From positions 47,939 through 111,938 of the forward strand of contig JANDJL010000007.1 of the NCBI GenBank assembly GCA_024330965.1: 64,000 bases of DNA, written 5' to 3'. This document shows positions 57,371-64,000 of the stretch, piece after piece (the stretch's first letter is position 1; each line of letters begins with the position of its first letter). Made by a program: the position numbers and the translations under genes. A model generated the notes under the pieces. It saw nothing but the letters and a program-made list of their open reading frames with translations. It made no database searches and was not told the DNA's origin. Origin of the DNA: Nitrospira sp. (GTDB lineage Bacteria; Nitrospirota; Nitrospiria; Nitrospirales; Nitrospiraceae).

Positions 57371-57984
57371 GGCAGAGTCGCCCACTGCTGACCCTCCTGG
57401 TCGTCACCCTTTTGCAAGGCCCAAGTCACACTCTCTGGGCCGGTCCAGAAGGTGCGGTGGATGGTCAACCACAGGCTCAAGGGTCATCAGCCCGGATGCT
57501 GACCATTGCCTGTCCTGATATTCCCGTCCAAGATCAAGAGGGCCAAATCGGCTCATTTCATCACCTGGCCGGTGATCGGCTCGTGATGTTGTCGTTTACG
57601 TATGGAACCTGCCGAACCGCATGTCCCGCGGTGAATGGACTCTTCGCTGCGGTTCATCGACAGTTGGGAGAGCGGCTCGGGCGCGATGTGGTGTTGCTGT
57701 CGATCACAGTCGATCCTGAGCAGGATCGGCCCGGGTTTCTGGCGAGTCAGCACGAACAATTCGGCAACCCCGTCCACTGGTATCGGCTCACCGGAGATCG
57801 AACCGATCTGGCGAGGCTCTGGCGGGCGTTTGGCATCCGTGTGGGAGGAGATCCCGCCGCCCATGTGAGCGACCTCTTCATCGGGAGCCCGGCACGGGGT
57901 GCGTGGCGGAGGGTCACGAGCCTGCTCTCGCCCCAAGAGGTCATTCAGGTGCTCGATGAAACCAAATCGGCCCTTCTTCATTGA
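57367..57984 (+). CDS. SCO1/SenC-family copper-delivery protein (first)
   Basis: 205 residues with an N-terminal signal peptide (about 1-25) and a thioredoxin-fold domain. Copper ligands are Cys82 and Cys86 in FTYGTCRTACP (CxxxC) and His166 in AAHVSDLFIG, the classic SCO set. SCO proteins deliver Cu to oxidase copper centres or reduce their cysteines in the periplasm. Its place in the oxidase operon suggests that it metallates the giant oxidase. Start and stop overlap the neighbouring genes. Confidence 0.9.
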   Translation: MRQSRPLLTLLVVTLLQGPSHTLWAGPEGAVDGQPQAQGSSARMLTIACPDIPVQDQEGQIGSFHHLAGDRLVMLSFTYGTCRTACPAVNGLFAAVHRQLGERLGRDVVLLSITVDPEQDRPGFLASQHEQFGNPVHWYRLTGDRTDLARLWRAFGIRVGGDPAAHVSDLFIGSPARGAWRRVTSLLSPQEVIQVLDETKSALLH

Positions 57985-58600
57985 ACGGCTTTCCCCCCTG
58001 CTTCGGCCGGGCCTCTCAGGCCTCTTGTTGGTCGTGATAGTCGGCGGAATGGTCGGATGGCTGAGCCGTGCGGCGCAGGCACTTGTCTATGCCGCCGAGC
58101 CTGCGACATCCGACGAGCGGGCTCGCCGCTATTTTACCGATGACCTCGTGATCGATCAGCATGGGCAGGCGCATCGCTTCTACAGCGATCTGCTCGCAGG
58201 CCACACCGTGCTGATCCATGCCTTTTACGCCCACTGTCGAGAAGCTTGCCCCCTGCAGGTCGAACGGTTGCGTCTGGTCCGCGAACGGATCGGAACAGCC
58301 TTTGGTTCTACGGTGCGATTTCTCTCTTTGAGTGTCGATGTCACACGAGATCGGCCAGAGGAACTCAAGGCCTTTGCGCTTCGTCATGGAGCCGATGAGC
58401 CTGGCTGGTATTTTCTCTCCGGCGATCCCGCCCGGTTTCCACAGATTGTGAAACGGTTGGGCTTGTGGACCGACGATCCGTCCGATCATCACACCCTCTT
58501 CATCGTCGGGCGAGCCGCGACGAAACATTGGAAGAAACTTCCCCCCGACGCCTCCCCCGAGACCGTGGCGTTGGTGCTGAAGCAGTTGGCGGATGAATGA
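57956..58600 (+). CDS. SCO1/SenC-family copper-delivery protein (second)
   Basis: 214 residues from the ATG at 57956 (AGGTG six bases upstream), overlapping the first SCO gene by 29 bases. One membrane helix (about 18-36) anchors a thioredoxin-fold domain. Cys94 and Cys98 (YAHCREACP) and His178/His179 (SDHHTLFIVG) are the copper ligands. Two different SCO proteins in one operon may serve different copper sites, or one may reduce and the other load copper; this is inference. The next gene overlaps by ATGA. Confidence 0.88.
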   Translation: MKPNRPFFIERLSPLLRPGLSGLLLVVIVGGMVGWLSRAAQALVYAAEPATSDERARRYFTDDLVIDQHGQAHRFYSDLLAGHTVLIHAFYAHCREACPLQVERLRLVRERIGTAFGSTVRFLSLSVDVTRDRPEELKAFALRHGADEPGWYFLSGDPARFPQIVKRLGLWTDDPSDHHTLFIVGRAATKHWKKLPPDASPETVALVLKQLADE

Positions 58601-60036
58601 GCAGGCTGAAGACCCCGGCTTGGCGTGTCGGCTCTCTCGTGGTGATGGTGTTCGTGACCCTGGGAGCTGTGCTGGATGTGTCCAGGAGCGGACGTACCGA
58701 TCAGGGGGGAACTGACAGTCCCGGTCGCGTACTGGAATTGGGCCGCTCCTTGTACGAAAAGGGCTCCGGTGTCCATGGACGAGCAATCCACGGACGGCTG
58801 GGCAATGGAGTGGAGCTCACGGGCTCGGCGGTTGCCTGCGCCAACTGCCATGGTCACGACGGACGAGGATCGGTCGAGGGTGGACTGCGAGCGCCGGACA
58901 TCCGCTGGAGCAGCCTTACTGATCAATATGCTCCTGTCCAACCGGGCCTGCCCGCCCTCCCCTACGATCGATCGAGTCTGCTCAAGGCCCTGACGACGGG
59001 GCATCGACCTGACGGGACCGTGCTCAATCCCGCCATGCCTCGGTTCGATCTGACCGAGGCGGAAGTGTCCGCCTTGATTGAACAGTTGGTCGCTCTGTCA
59101 CCGTCCGCTTCTCCGCCTCTTGCTCCCCTGCCGGCCGTTCTGGGCCTCGTCCCTCAGCTCCAGCGAGATCGAACGGTTGAGCAGTTCGTTCGCACCGTCG
59201 AACAGTGTCCGGAAACCGTGCGGCTTCATCCAATCGCATCGATCCGCTGGATCCGTTATCGAGATCCGGACGATGCGCTCCGTCAATTAGAGGAGATTCG
59301 CGTGCGGGAGGGCACTCTGCTGCTGATCGCCCCCTATATTGTCGGCTGGGAAGAACGTTTTGCCGAATGGACCGCCTCGCGACCTGTCACGGTTGTCCTG
59401 CCGTTTGCCCTATGGAGTCCCGTCGGGTCGGACCGTTGGCTCTATCGAGTACCAAGTATCGAACGGCAAGTAGAACGGCTGATTGAAGCAGCGGCGCAGC
59501 AGGGGGCAGCCGGTGTCACCGTGGCCATCGATCGCCATGATCGCCTGAGCGCACGTCTGGGTGCCGTGGCCGAACAGATGGCCACAGCCAGGGGGCTTTC
59601 TCTCCTACGATGGCCCGAGAGATCGGAGACCAGAGATCGGCTTCTGGAGCAGCCGCTCCTGTGGCTCACAAACATGAAAAGCATGGAGCTGCTTGTCGGT
59701 CAAACCGTGCCTCGAACCATTCTGATTCCGAGCCTGTTTTATCATCCTTCGAACATGCCGAGGGGGAGCCGCTGGGCAAAGGCCGAGTGGATCGTGGCCT
59801 ATCCGTACAACCCTCGGGAGCCTGCCACCGGCCGGTGGCAGGCTCCGGCAACGGTGTGGGGAGCGGCCGCCTGCCATCTGCTGGCATTGCTGGCGGAAAA
59901 CTTGGAGGCCGACACGGTGCTTTCTCGCCCGCTCACCATTGCGCCGTTCCCTCTGGTGCTCATGCCTCGCCAAACAGACGACGAGGCCAGGGCCTTGGTC
60001 GGGCTCGTCACCAACCCGCGCGGTTACGCTCGATAA
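58597..60036 (+). CDS. Mono-haem cytochrome c fused to a periplasmic-binding-like domain
   Basis: 479 residues. An N-terminal membrane anchor or signal (about 10-28) is followed by a cytochrome c domain with haem motif CANCH (Cys81, Cys84, His85; CANCHGHDGRGS) and a likely Met axial ligand in NPAMPRF near residue 147. After a Pro-rich linker, residues about 185-470 have alternating strands and helices (TLLLIAPYIVGWEE, AAAQQGAAGVTVAID, LLWLTNMKSMELLVG). This outline resembles a type 1 periplasmic binding protein. The cytochrome could accept electrons from the multicopper oxidase reaction or pass them on. It is the last gene of the operon. Confidence 0.82.
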   Translation: MSRLKTPAWRVGSLVVMVFVTLGAVLDVSRSGRTDQGGTDSPGRVLELGRSLYEKGSGVHGRAIHGRLGNGVELTGSAVACANCHGHDGRGSVEGGLRAPDIRWSSLTDQYAPVQPGLPALPYDRSSLLKALTTGHRPDGTVLNPAMPRFDLTEAEVSALIEQLVALSPSASPPLAPLPAVLGLVPQLQRDRTVEQFVRTVEQCPETVRLHPIASIRWIRYRDPDDALRQLEEIRVREGTLLLIAPYIVGWEERFAEWTASRPVTVVLPFALWSPVGSDRWLYRVPSIERQVERLIEAAAQQGAAGVTVAIDRHDRLSARLGAVAEQMATARGLSLLRWPERSETRDRLLEQPLLWLTNMKSMELLVGQTVPRTILIPSLFYHPSNMPRGSRWAKAEWIVAYPYNPREPATGRWQAPATVWGAAACHLLALLAENLEADTVLSRPLTIAPFPLVLMPRQTDDEARALVGLVTNPRGYAR

Positions 60037-60066
60037 CAAAGACGTTCATCACGTGGAAAGGGGGCA

Positions 60067-60103
60067 GGGAGTCGTGAGACGGCAGGCGGGAGGGCGTTTC
60101 CGC
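60067..60103. repeat. Diverged copy of the four-helix-bundle gene tail
   Basis: GGGAGTCGTGAG, then GGCAGGCG and a GCGTTTCCGC end, matches with a few changes the sequence at 63309-63346 and 63776-63813, which encodes the C-terminus of the four-helix-bundle proteins. No gene is left here, so this is a remnant or a dispersed element, placed between the oxidase operon and the second cas block. Confidence 0.65.
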
Positions 60104-60152
60104 AGGAAATGACGGGAGTCACGACGTCCATCCCTTTTCTCCCTCGTCGTGA

Positions 60153-60431
60153 TTACCCGAAGTAGAAAAACGCCGGGTCCGACGGTGGGACGGCGATGCC
60201 GAGCGTGGCGGGCTTGCTGCGCCCGTCAAGGGCAAAGACGTGCACACGGTCCTCCGTGGCCTCGATGAGGCCGCGCAACGTCTCCGTCACTTCGGTCAAT
60301 TCGGTGGGTGTCAGCCAGCATTCGTACACCGACTTCTGCCCGCCGGTGCTGTAGGCCTTGAGCGTGTCGCGCACCTTGTTGAGGCGGCGTTGATCGGCCA
60401 CATCGTAGGCAATGAGATAGAGACGGCGCAT
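60153..60431 (-). CDS. cas2: CRISPR adaptation protein Cas2 (second copy)
   Basis: A 92-residue Cas2 (LYLIAYDVADQRRLNKVRDTLKAY, QKSVYECWLT, DRVHVFALD), clearly diverged from the copy at 46.4 kb. The first-strand Asp is present. AAAGGA precedes its ATG by eight bases. It starts 11 bases after the CARF-HEPN gene on the same strand. It has no cas1 directly next to it; the nearest cas1 genes are 12 kb away across the oxidase operon. Confidence 0.9.
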   Translation of the reverse strand: MRRLYLIAYDVADQRRLNKVRDTLKAYSTGGQKSVYECWLTPTELTEVTETLRGLIEATEDRVHVFALDGRSKPATLGIAVPPSDPAFFYFG

Positions 60432-60442
60432 GGCAAGGTCCT

Positions 60443-61711
60443 TTACGTTTCCTCCAACATGGCGAACGTGATGGTCGGCTGATCACCCAAAATGGTGAGC
60501 ACGACCTCGCGCAAATGGCGATAGTCTTTCTCGTTGGCGGGATTCATCCCATGGGCCAACCACGAGGAATTGCGGGCGGACTGCACTTTCTTAAACTGTC
60601 CCCGCTGCTGCTCGAAACGTTGTCCTTCCGGCTCGCCCAGCGCAGCCGACAGCCGATAGCTGGCTTCGAGGGGAAGCTGGAGCGTGCCGGCTTCATCCTG
60701 CCGATAACGAGCCAGGAAGTCAGGCCGAACGGTCTCAGGAATCTGGTTGATCGGCACCCGATCGGTGCCACAGCCTAAGCGACGCTGGATCGACACTTGC
60801 GCTCCTAATTCGAGTGCGCGATACAAGCGGACAATGCCATCATCATAGCTGCCCTCCGCCGCGCGGCGATCGGCATTAGCAAGCAGATCAGCCACCAGGA
60901 GCTGATGGTACCGACTAAAGCGGGCCGTATGAGCAGACAAGTCTTCAAGCCACGTGACGTTCTCTGCCACCGTCGGCAGGATGTTGGCATACCGAAGAGA
61001 AGGATTCGCCTGGACCGCAGTCGTCCACTGTTTCAGGCACCGGCCCAGCGTTTCTAGCGCGCGCTGGTACTCGAATCGTTCCCAGAAGAGATAGCCGTGA
61101 GCCACCTCGCCGATCAGTTTGAAGGCGAGACGATCAGGCTCGCGGAGAGGCCTTGCCAAGGCGGACTGAATGAGTGTCAGTGCCGCGGTGAACTGAAACG
61201 TACGGAAGAACAGCGCCAGCCGCCTCCGCTCTTCGACCGCGAAGACGGCAAACGGATCATCCCGGTGGACGATCGTTTCGCTGCCGGTGATCACCACGCC
61301 GCGTCCCTCTTTGGATCGCTCGTACCCACCGACGTAGGCAAACGAAAATCCCTTGCCCACGGTGGCCAACGCCAAGGCCGCACTCATCACCTTGGTGCCG
61401 CCCGTGAAATCCACGGCGACTCGATCATGGGGGATATCGAGCTCGTCGATCAGTGCCGCACATCGAAGCGCGTCGGTATAGCACGTGACCAGATCTTGGG
61501 GGTCGGACGTCACCACCTTGCGGTCTGTCTCCGGAATGCCGAGGTCCCGCACTCGATCCTTGATCGTGCCGATCAGCTCGACCGTTTGCTCCGAGGCAAA
61601 AAAGATGACGATGGTTGGGCGATGGGCCCGCAGCGTCGTGACGAGCGGCTCGATGGAGCCACCCACTGAGACAATCATGGCGTCAACAGACGAGGTCATC
61701 GTATCGGACAT
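60443..61711 (-). CDS. CARF-HEPN CRISPR ancillary ribonuclease (Csm6/Csx1-like)
   Basis: 422 residues from the ATG at 61711 (AGGAG seven bases upstream; the frame runs on to 61762 without support). The N-terminal ~150 residues form a CARF-like Rossmann fold with VDFTGGTKVMSAALALA (100-116), the region that binds cyclic oligoadenylate in this superfamily. The C-terminal part is helical and carries RNSSWLAH (Arg380-His387), an RX6H motif of HEPN ribonucleases. In type III CRISPR systems such proteins are switched on by second messengers made by Cas10 and degrade RNA. No cas10 is in the window, so the signal source is elsewhere or lost. Confidence 0.78.
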   Translation of the reverse strand: MSDTMTSSVDAMIVSVGGSIEPLVTTLRAHRPTIVIFFASEQTVELIGTIKDRVRDLGIPETDRKVVTSDPQDLVTCYTDALRCAALIDELDIPHDRVAVDFTGGTKVMSAALALATVGKGFSFAYVGGYERSKEGRGVVITGSETIVHRDDPFAVFAVEERRRLALFFRTFQFTAALTLIQSALARPLREPDRLAFKLIGEVAHGYLFWERFEYQRALETLGRCLKQWTTAVQANPSLRYANILPTVAENVTWLEDLSAHTARFSRYHQLLVADLLANADRRAAEGSYDDGIVRLYRALELGAQVSIQRRLGCGTDRVPINQIPETVRPDFLARYRQDEAGTLQLPLEASYRLSAALGEPEGQRFEQQRGQFKKVQSARNSSWLAHGMNPANEKDYRHLREVVLTILGDQPTITFAMLEET

Positions 61712-62056
61712 GCCGAGCTCCTGCTTTGCACCTCTCATACTCTCTTGGAGACCCAGGGGCAAGCAGGGAAACGTTGCTATTGGGCTAGATGACCACGGTG
61801 ATTCGGTCTATCGGCTAACTCATGACAAGGACCAAACAGGCCTGACAACCGGCCCTACCACCGGTTGGATATGGCCAACGAAAGCCACAATGCCGTTTTC
61901 TTAGGCAGAGTGACGGGCGTGCTTGGCGTAGGACGGGTTTTGATGATCATTTCCCATGCTTTCCACAGGGTTGTCCACAGGATCTGAGGATAAGGGAACA
62001 GGTCGAAGAACAGCATCGACGAAACGGGGTGGGAATCTTTTCGTGCCTCATGAGAT
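61712..62056. other. Intergenic stretch between CARF-HEPN and glycosyltransferase genes
   Basis: 345 bases without a convincing gene. It contains two DnaA-box-like sequences (CTTTCCACA at 61959, TTGTCCACA at 61971) and no CRISPR repeat-spacer pattern. A minus-strand frame of 90 codons (61855-62127) overlaps the glycosyltransferase end and looks random. Confidence 0.5.
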
Positions 62057-63223
62057 TTACTCCGCTTTGTGCTCCGGTACCTGATCGGATACGGAGTCGG
62101 TTGGTTCAGAAGGATAGGAGGACGCATTCACAACACGTTCGTAGACCGACTCGAGTCGATCAAGCATCCGATCCAGCGAGTACCGGTTCTCGACCAGCCG
62201 ACGGCCATTCGCACCGAGCCGTTTTCGAAGCGACTCGTCCCGAAGCATCGTGATCATGTGTTCCGCCAACGAGGCGGCGTCTCGCGGCGCAGCCAGCAAA
62301 CCGGTCTCTCCGTGTTTCACCACATCCGGAATCGACCCAAATACGGTGGAGATCACCGGAAGGCCGACTGCCAACGCCTGCATCAAGGCTTGGGGGATCG
62401 TGTCCGCCTCTACGGAAGGGAGCACGAAAACGTCGAGCGACCGCATGACGTCCACCTCATCCTGGCAAAATCCCAGGAGCACGATACGATCCGTCAATCC
62501 CAACTCTGCGATCTGTGTCCGGAGATTGGATTCCTCCGGTCCTTCACCGGCAATAACAAAGGTGACATCCTTGATCGTTGATAGAACGCGAGCGGCCGCC
62601 TCGACAAAATATCGATGCCCTTTGTAGGCGCGAAGATAGGAGACGATTCCGATAAGTCGATGATGGTTCGGAATACCGAGTGTCCGACGAAGATCCGATG
62701 CGGGCATGCCTGGACAAAAGCGAGCCACGTCAATGCCGATGGGAAACGCGTCCACCCGTCGAGGGTCCAGCCCATCTCGCTCGATCAAGGCTTGCCGCGT
62801 CAGCTCTCCTCCGGTGACGATCACAAAATCGCACAATCGTCGATAGAGCACGCGTGTCGCCAGATTGTTGTTGAGCGGTACAGAGATGTGACGGCTGCGA
62901 ACGATTTTAGGTCGAGCCCGGATCAGCCGTGCGGCCAGGGAAGCCGTCCAGGTGTCGCGAGAACTATTGGTGTGCACGATTGCCGGACAGGTCCGGGCGA
63001 GAAGAGTGCGAATTGCAAGAATGGCGGACGCATAGTGTGCACGACGCATGGAAATCGTGACCACAGGGATGTGCCGGGCTTCCGCCATCCGATGAATGGG
63101 GCTCCCTGGTTCCACGATCAACGAGAGATCATGCCCGCGGGCTCGCAAGCCTTCCGCGTACAGAAGCACCGCCAGCTCTTGCCCTCCTATGGCTCCCGAT
63201 GATTCTGTCATGATGATGTTCAT
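62057..63223 (-). CDS. GT4-family glycosyltransferase
   Basis: A GT-B fold glycosyltransferase, 388 residues from the ATG at 63223 (AGGAGAG upstream). The N-terminal domain shows GAIGGQELAVLLYAEGLRARGHDLSLI. The C-terminal donor domain has LIGIVSYLRAYKGHRYFVEAA, VTFVIAGEGPEE and the EX7E-type segment PSVEADTIPQALMQALAVGLPVI, GETGLL. It would transfer a sugar from a nucleotide donor during polysaccharide or glycolipid synthesis at the inner membrane. No other polysaccharide genes are visible here; the acceptor is unknown. Confidence 0.9.
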   Translation of the reverse strand: MNIIMTESSGAIGGQELAVLLYAEGLRARGHDLSLIVEPGSPIHRMAEARHIPVVTISMRRAHYASAILAIRTLLARTCPAIVHTNSSRDTWTASLAARLIRARPKIVRSRHISVPLNNNLATRVLYRRLCDFVIVTGGELTRQALIERDGLDPRRVDAFPIGIDVARFCPGMPASDLRRTLGIPNHHRLIGIVSYLRAYKGHRYFVEAAARVLSTIKDVTFVIAGEGPEESNLRTQIAELGLTDRIVLLGFCQDEVDVMRSLDVFVLPSVEADTIPQALMQALAVGLPVISTVFGSIPDVVKHGETGLLAAPRDAASLAEHMITMLRDESLRKRLGANGRRLVENRYSLDRMLDRLESVYERVVNASSYPSEPTDSVSDQVPEHKAE

Positions 63224-63300
63224 GAAAACGACTCTCCTCGTCGATTCGGATCGCGTAAGCCAGATTGATCGGCGCGCTCGTGTTCCAAGCGCCTGTCGCA

Positions 63301-63693
63301 CTACAGACGGGAGTCGTGAGGCGGCAGGCGTGAGGGGCGCTTTCGCTGGGCTCGAATCAGGCCACTCAGCAGTTTGTCTAATCGCTCCAACGTCCCATCC
63401 ACTGCGCGCTGGTCCGCCTCGTCAAGGTAGCCAAGTCGTCGCGCGATCTCCATCTGCGTGTCCACCTCACTCAACGACGCTTGCGCCATGTGCAAATACT
63501 GCGTGAATTCCCGCTTCGTCTGGCGTGCGGCCCCCTCCGCCACATTGCTCACAATGCTCACGACGGCCCGCCGCACTTGCTCCTTCAACCCATAGCGTTC
63601 CTCGGGCGGAAACCGCTCGGATGCACGATAGACCAGCAGGACCGCCTCCATGGCGACTTGCCAGGCCACGAGCTGCTTGTGCGGCTTCTCCAT
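63301..63693 (-). CDS. Four-helix-bundle protein (S23/IVS family)
   Basis: 130 residues of the four-helix-bundle family first known from 23S rRNA intervening sequences. It opens KQLVAWQVAMEAVLLVYRASERFP and continues PEERYGLKEQVRRAVVSIVSNVAEGAARQTKREFTQYLHMAQASLSEVDTQ sections, with the conserved Asn-Val-Ala-Glu-Gly. The C-terminal tail (RKRPSRLPPHDSRL) is basic and is encoded by the repeated element. Function is unknown; such genes are often mobile or duplicated. A shortened copy lies directly upstream. Confidence 0.85.
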   Translation of the reverse strand: MEKPHKQLVAWQVAMEAVLLVYRASERFPPEERYGLKEQVRRAVVSIVSNVAEGAARQTKREFTQYLHMAQASLSEVDTQMEIARRLGYLDEADQRAVDGTLERLDKLLSGLIRAQRKRPSRLPPHDSRL

Positions 63694-64000
63694 CGCCTCT
63701 CACCCCCCTTCCCCCTCACCCCTCCCGCCTTACCAGCGCGTGGTCTTCATCCCTTTTTCTTCAGGCCTCACAGACGGGAGTCGTGAGGCGGCAGGCGTGA
63801 GGGGCGCTTTCGCTGGGCTCGAATCAGGCCACTCAGCCGCACCTGCTCCTTCAACCCATAGCGTTCCTCGGGCGGAAACCGCTCGGAGGCGCGATAGACC
63901 AGCAGGACCGCCTCCATGGCGACTTGCCAGGCCACGAGCTGCTTGTGCGGCTTCTCCATCGCCTCTCACCCCCCTCTCACCCCCCTTCCCCCTCACCCCT
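63304..64000. repeat. Tandem duplication containing both four-helix-bundle copies
   Basis: Bases from 63304 recur from 63771 (offset 467). After a 201-base deletion in the right copy the match continues with offset 266 through the start codon into a C-rich stretch (CTCACCCC type) that lies upstream of both copies and runs to the window edge. Confidence 0.8.
63768..63959 (-). pseudogene. Internally deleted copy of the four-helix-bundle gene
   Basis: 63 codons. The first 41 residues and the last 22 are identical to the neighbouring full copy, but 67 codons (201 bases) in between are missing. The frame is kept (EQVR joined to LSGLIRAQ). Helices 2 and 3, including the Asn-Val-Ala-Glu-Gly segment, are lost, so it is unlikely to fold. 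It keeps the same start context. Confidence 0.8.

Noticed and set aside
61855..62127. A 90-codon minus-strand frame beside the glycosyltransferase
   Set aside because: It overlaps the 3' end of the glycosyltransferase gene, lacks a ribosome-binding site and has a random-looking composition.
45381..64000. CRISPR repeat-spacer array
   Set aside because: I looked through the gaps around both cas blocks for 25-40 base repeats at regular spacing. Only the CATTG operator and the four-helix-bundle duplication repeat, and neither has spacers.

Overview
The window looks like a chromosomal segment of a moderately high-GC Gram-negative bacterium, most likely of the Nitrospirota (Nitrospira-like). That assignment is my inference from the gene mix: a ferredoxin:thioredoxin reductase catalytic subunit, a lone NuoF-like flavoprotein with a 2Fe-2S ferredoxin, a PuuD-like membrane protein, a tandem ThyX-fold protein, a PEP-CTERM-like secreted protein and many paired two-component genes. 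It is not based on rRNA or any search.

Bases 1-21.6 kb are mostly housekeeping: a 5'-truncated secreted protein, tRNA-Lys, purA with a terminator-like hairpin in its leader, tRNA-Ala, an ABC-F ATPase, a PilZ protein, rarA, folE with an overlapping PTPS-family gene, erpA, a ferredoxin plus a NuoF-like protein, a PuuD-like membrane protein, mdh in a run with a NorD-like VWA/HExxH protein, ftrB, an OmpR/EnvZ-type pair followed by a 32-residue membrane microprotein, smpB and dciA.

Bases 21.7-29.5 kb hold the replication block gyrA-gyrB-dnaN-dnaA, all on the minus strand, with a cluster of DnaA boxes just upstream of dnaA that is a good oriC candidate. From 29.5 to 45.4 kb come a three-gene DsrE-like cassette, hisS, a double ThyX-fold protein, a TPR protein, a Walker-A-less helicase-like protein, tRNA-Leu, a secreted 14-repeat protein with CX4C in every repeat, gcvP and a second OmpR/EnvZ-type pair.

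The accessory part is 45.4-64 kb. CRISPR genes lie on the minus strand in two blocks: cas6-cas2-cas1'-cas1 (45.4-48.4 kb), where cas1' has lost catalytic residues, and cas2 plus a CARF-HEPN protein (60.1-61.7 kb). Between them, on the opposite strand, sits an 11.4 kb, five-gene, translationally coupled operon. It encodes a giant (2241-residue) multicopper oxidase, a beta-propeller-like exported protein, two SCO1/SenC copper-delivery proteins and a c-type cytochrome joined to a binding-protein-like domain. The operon has its own strong promoter with tandem CATTG repeats in helical phase. I read it as an extracytoplasmic metal (possibly Mn(II)) oxidation system that may have been inserted into a CRISPR locus. 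No CRISPR array and no interference effector (cas10 or similar) is visible. The window closes with a glycosyltransferase and a tandem duplication of a four-helix-bundle gene, one copy carrying an internal in-frame deletion.
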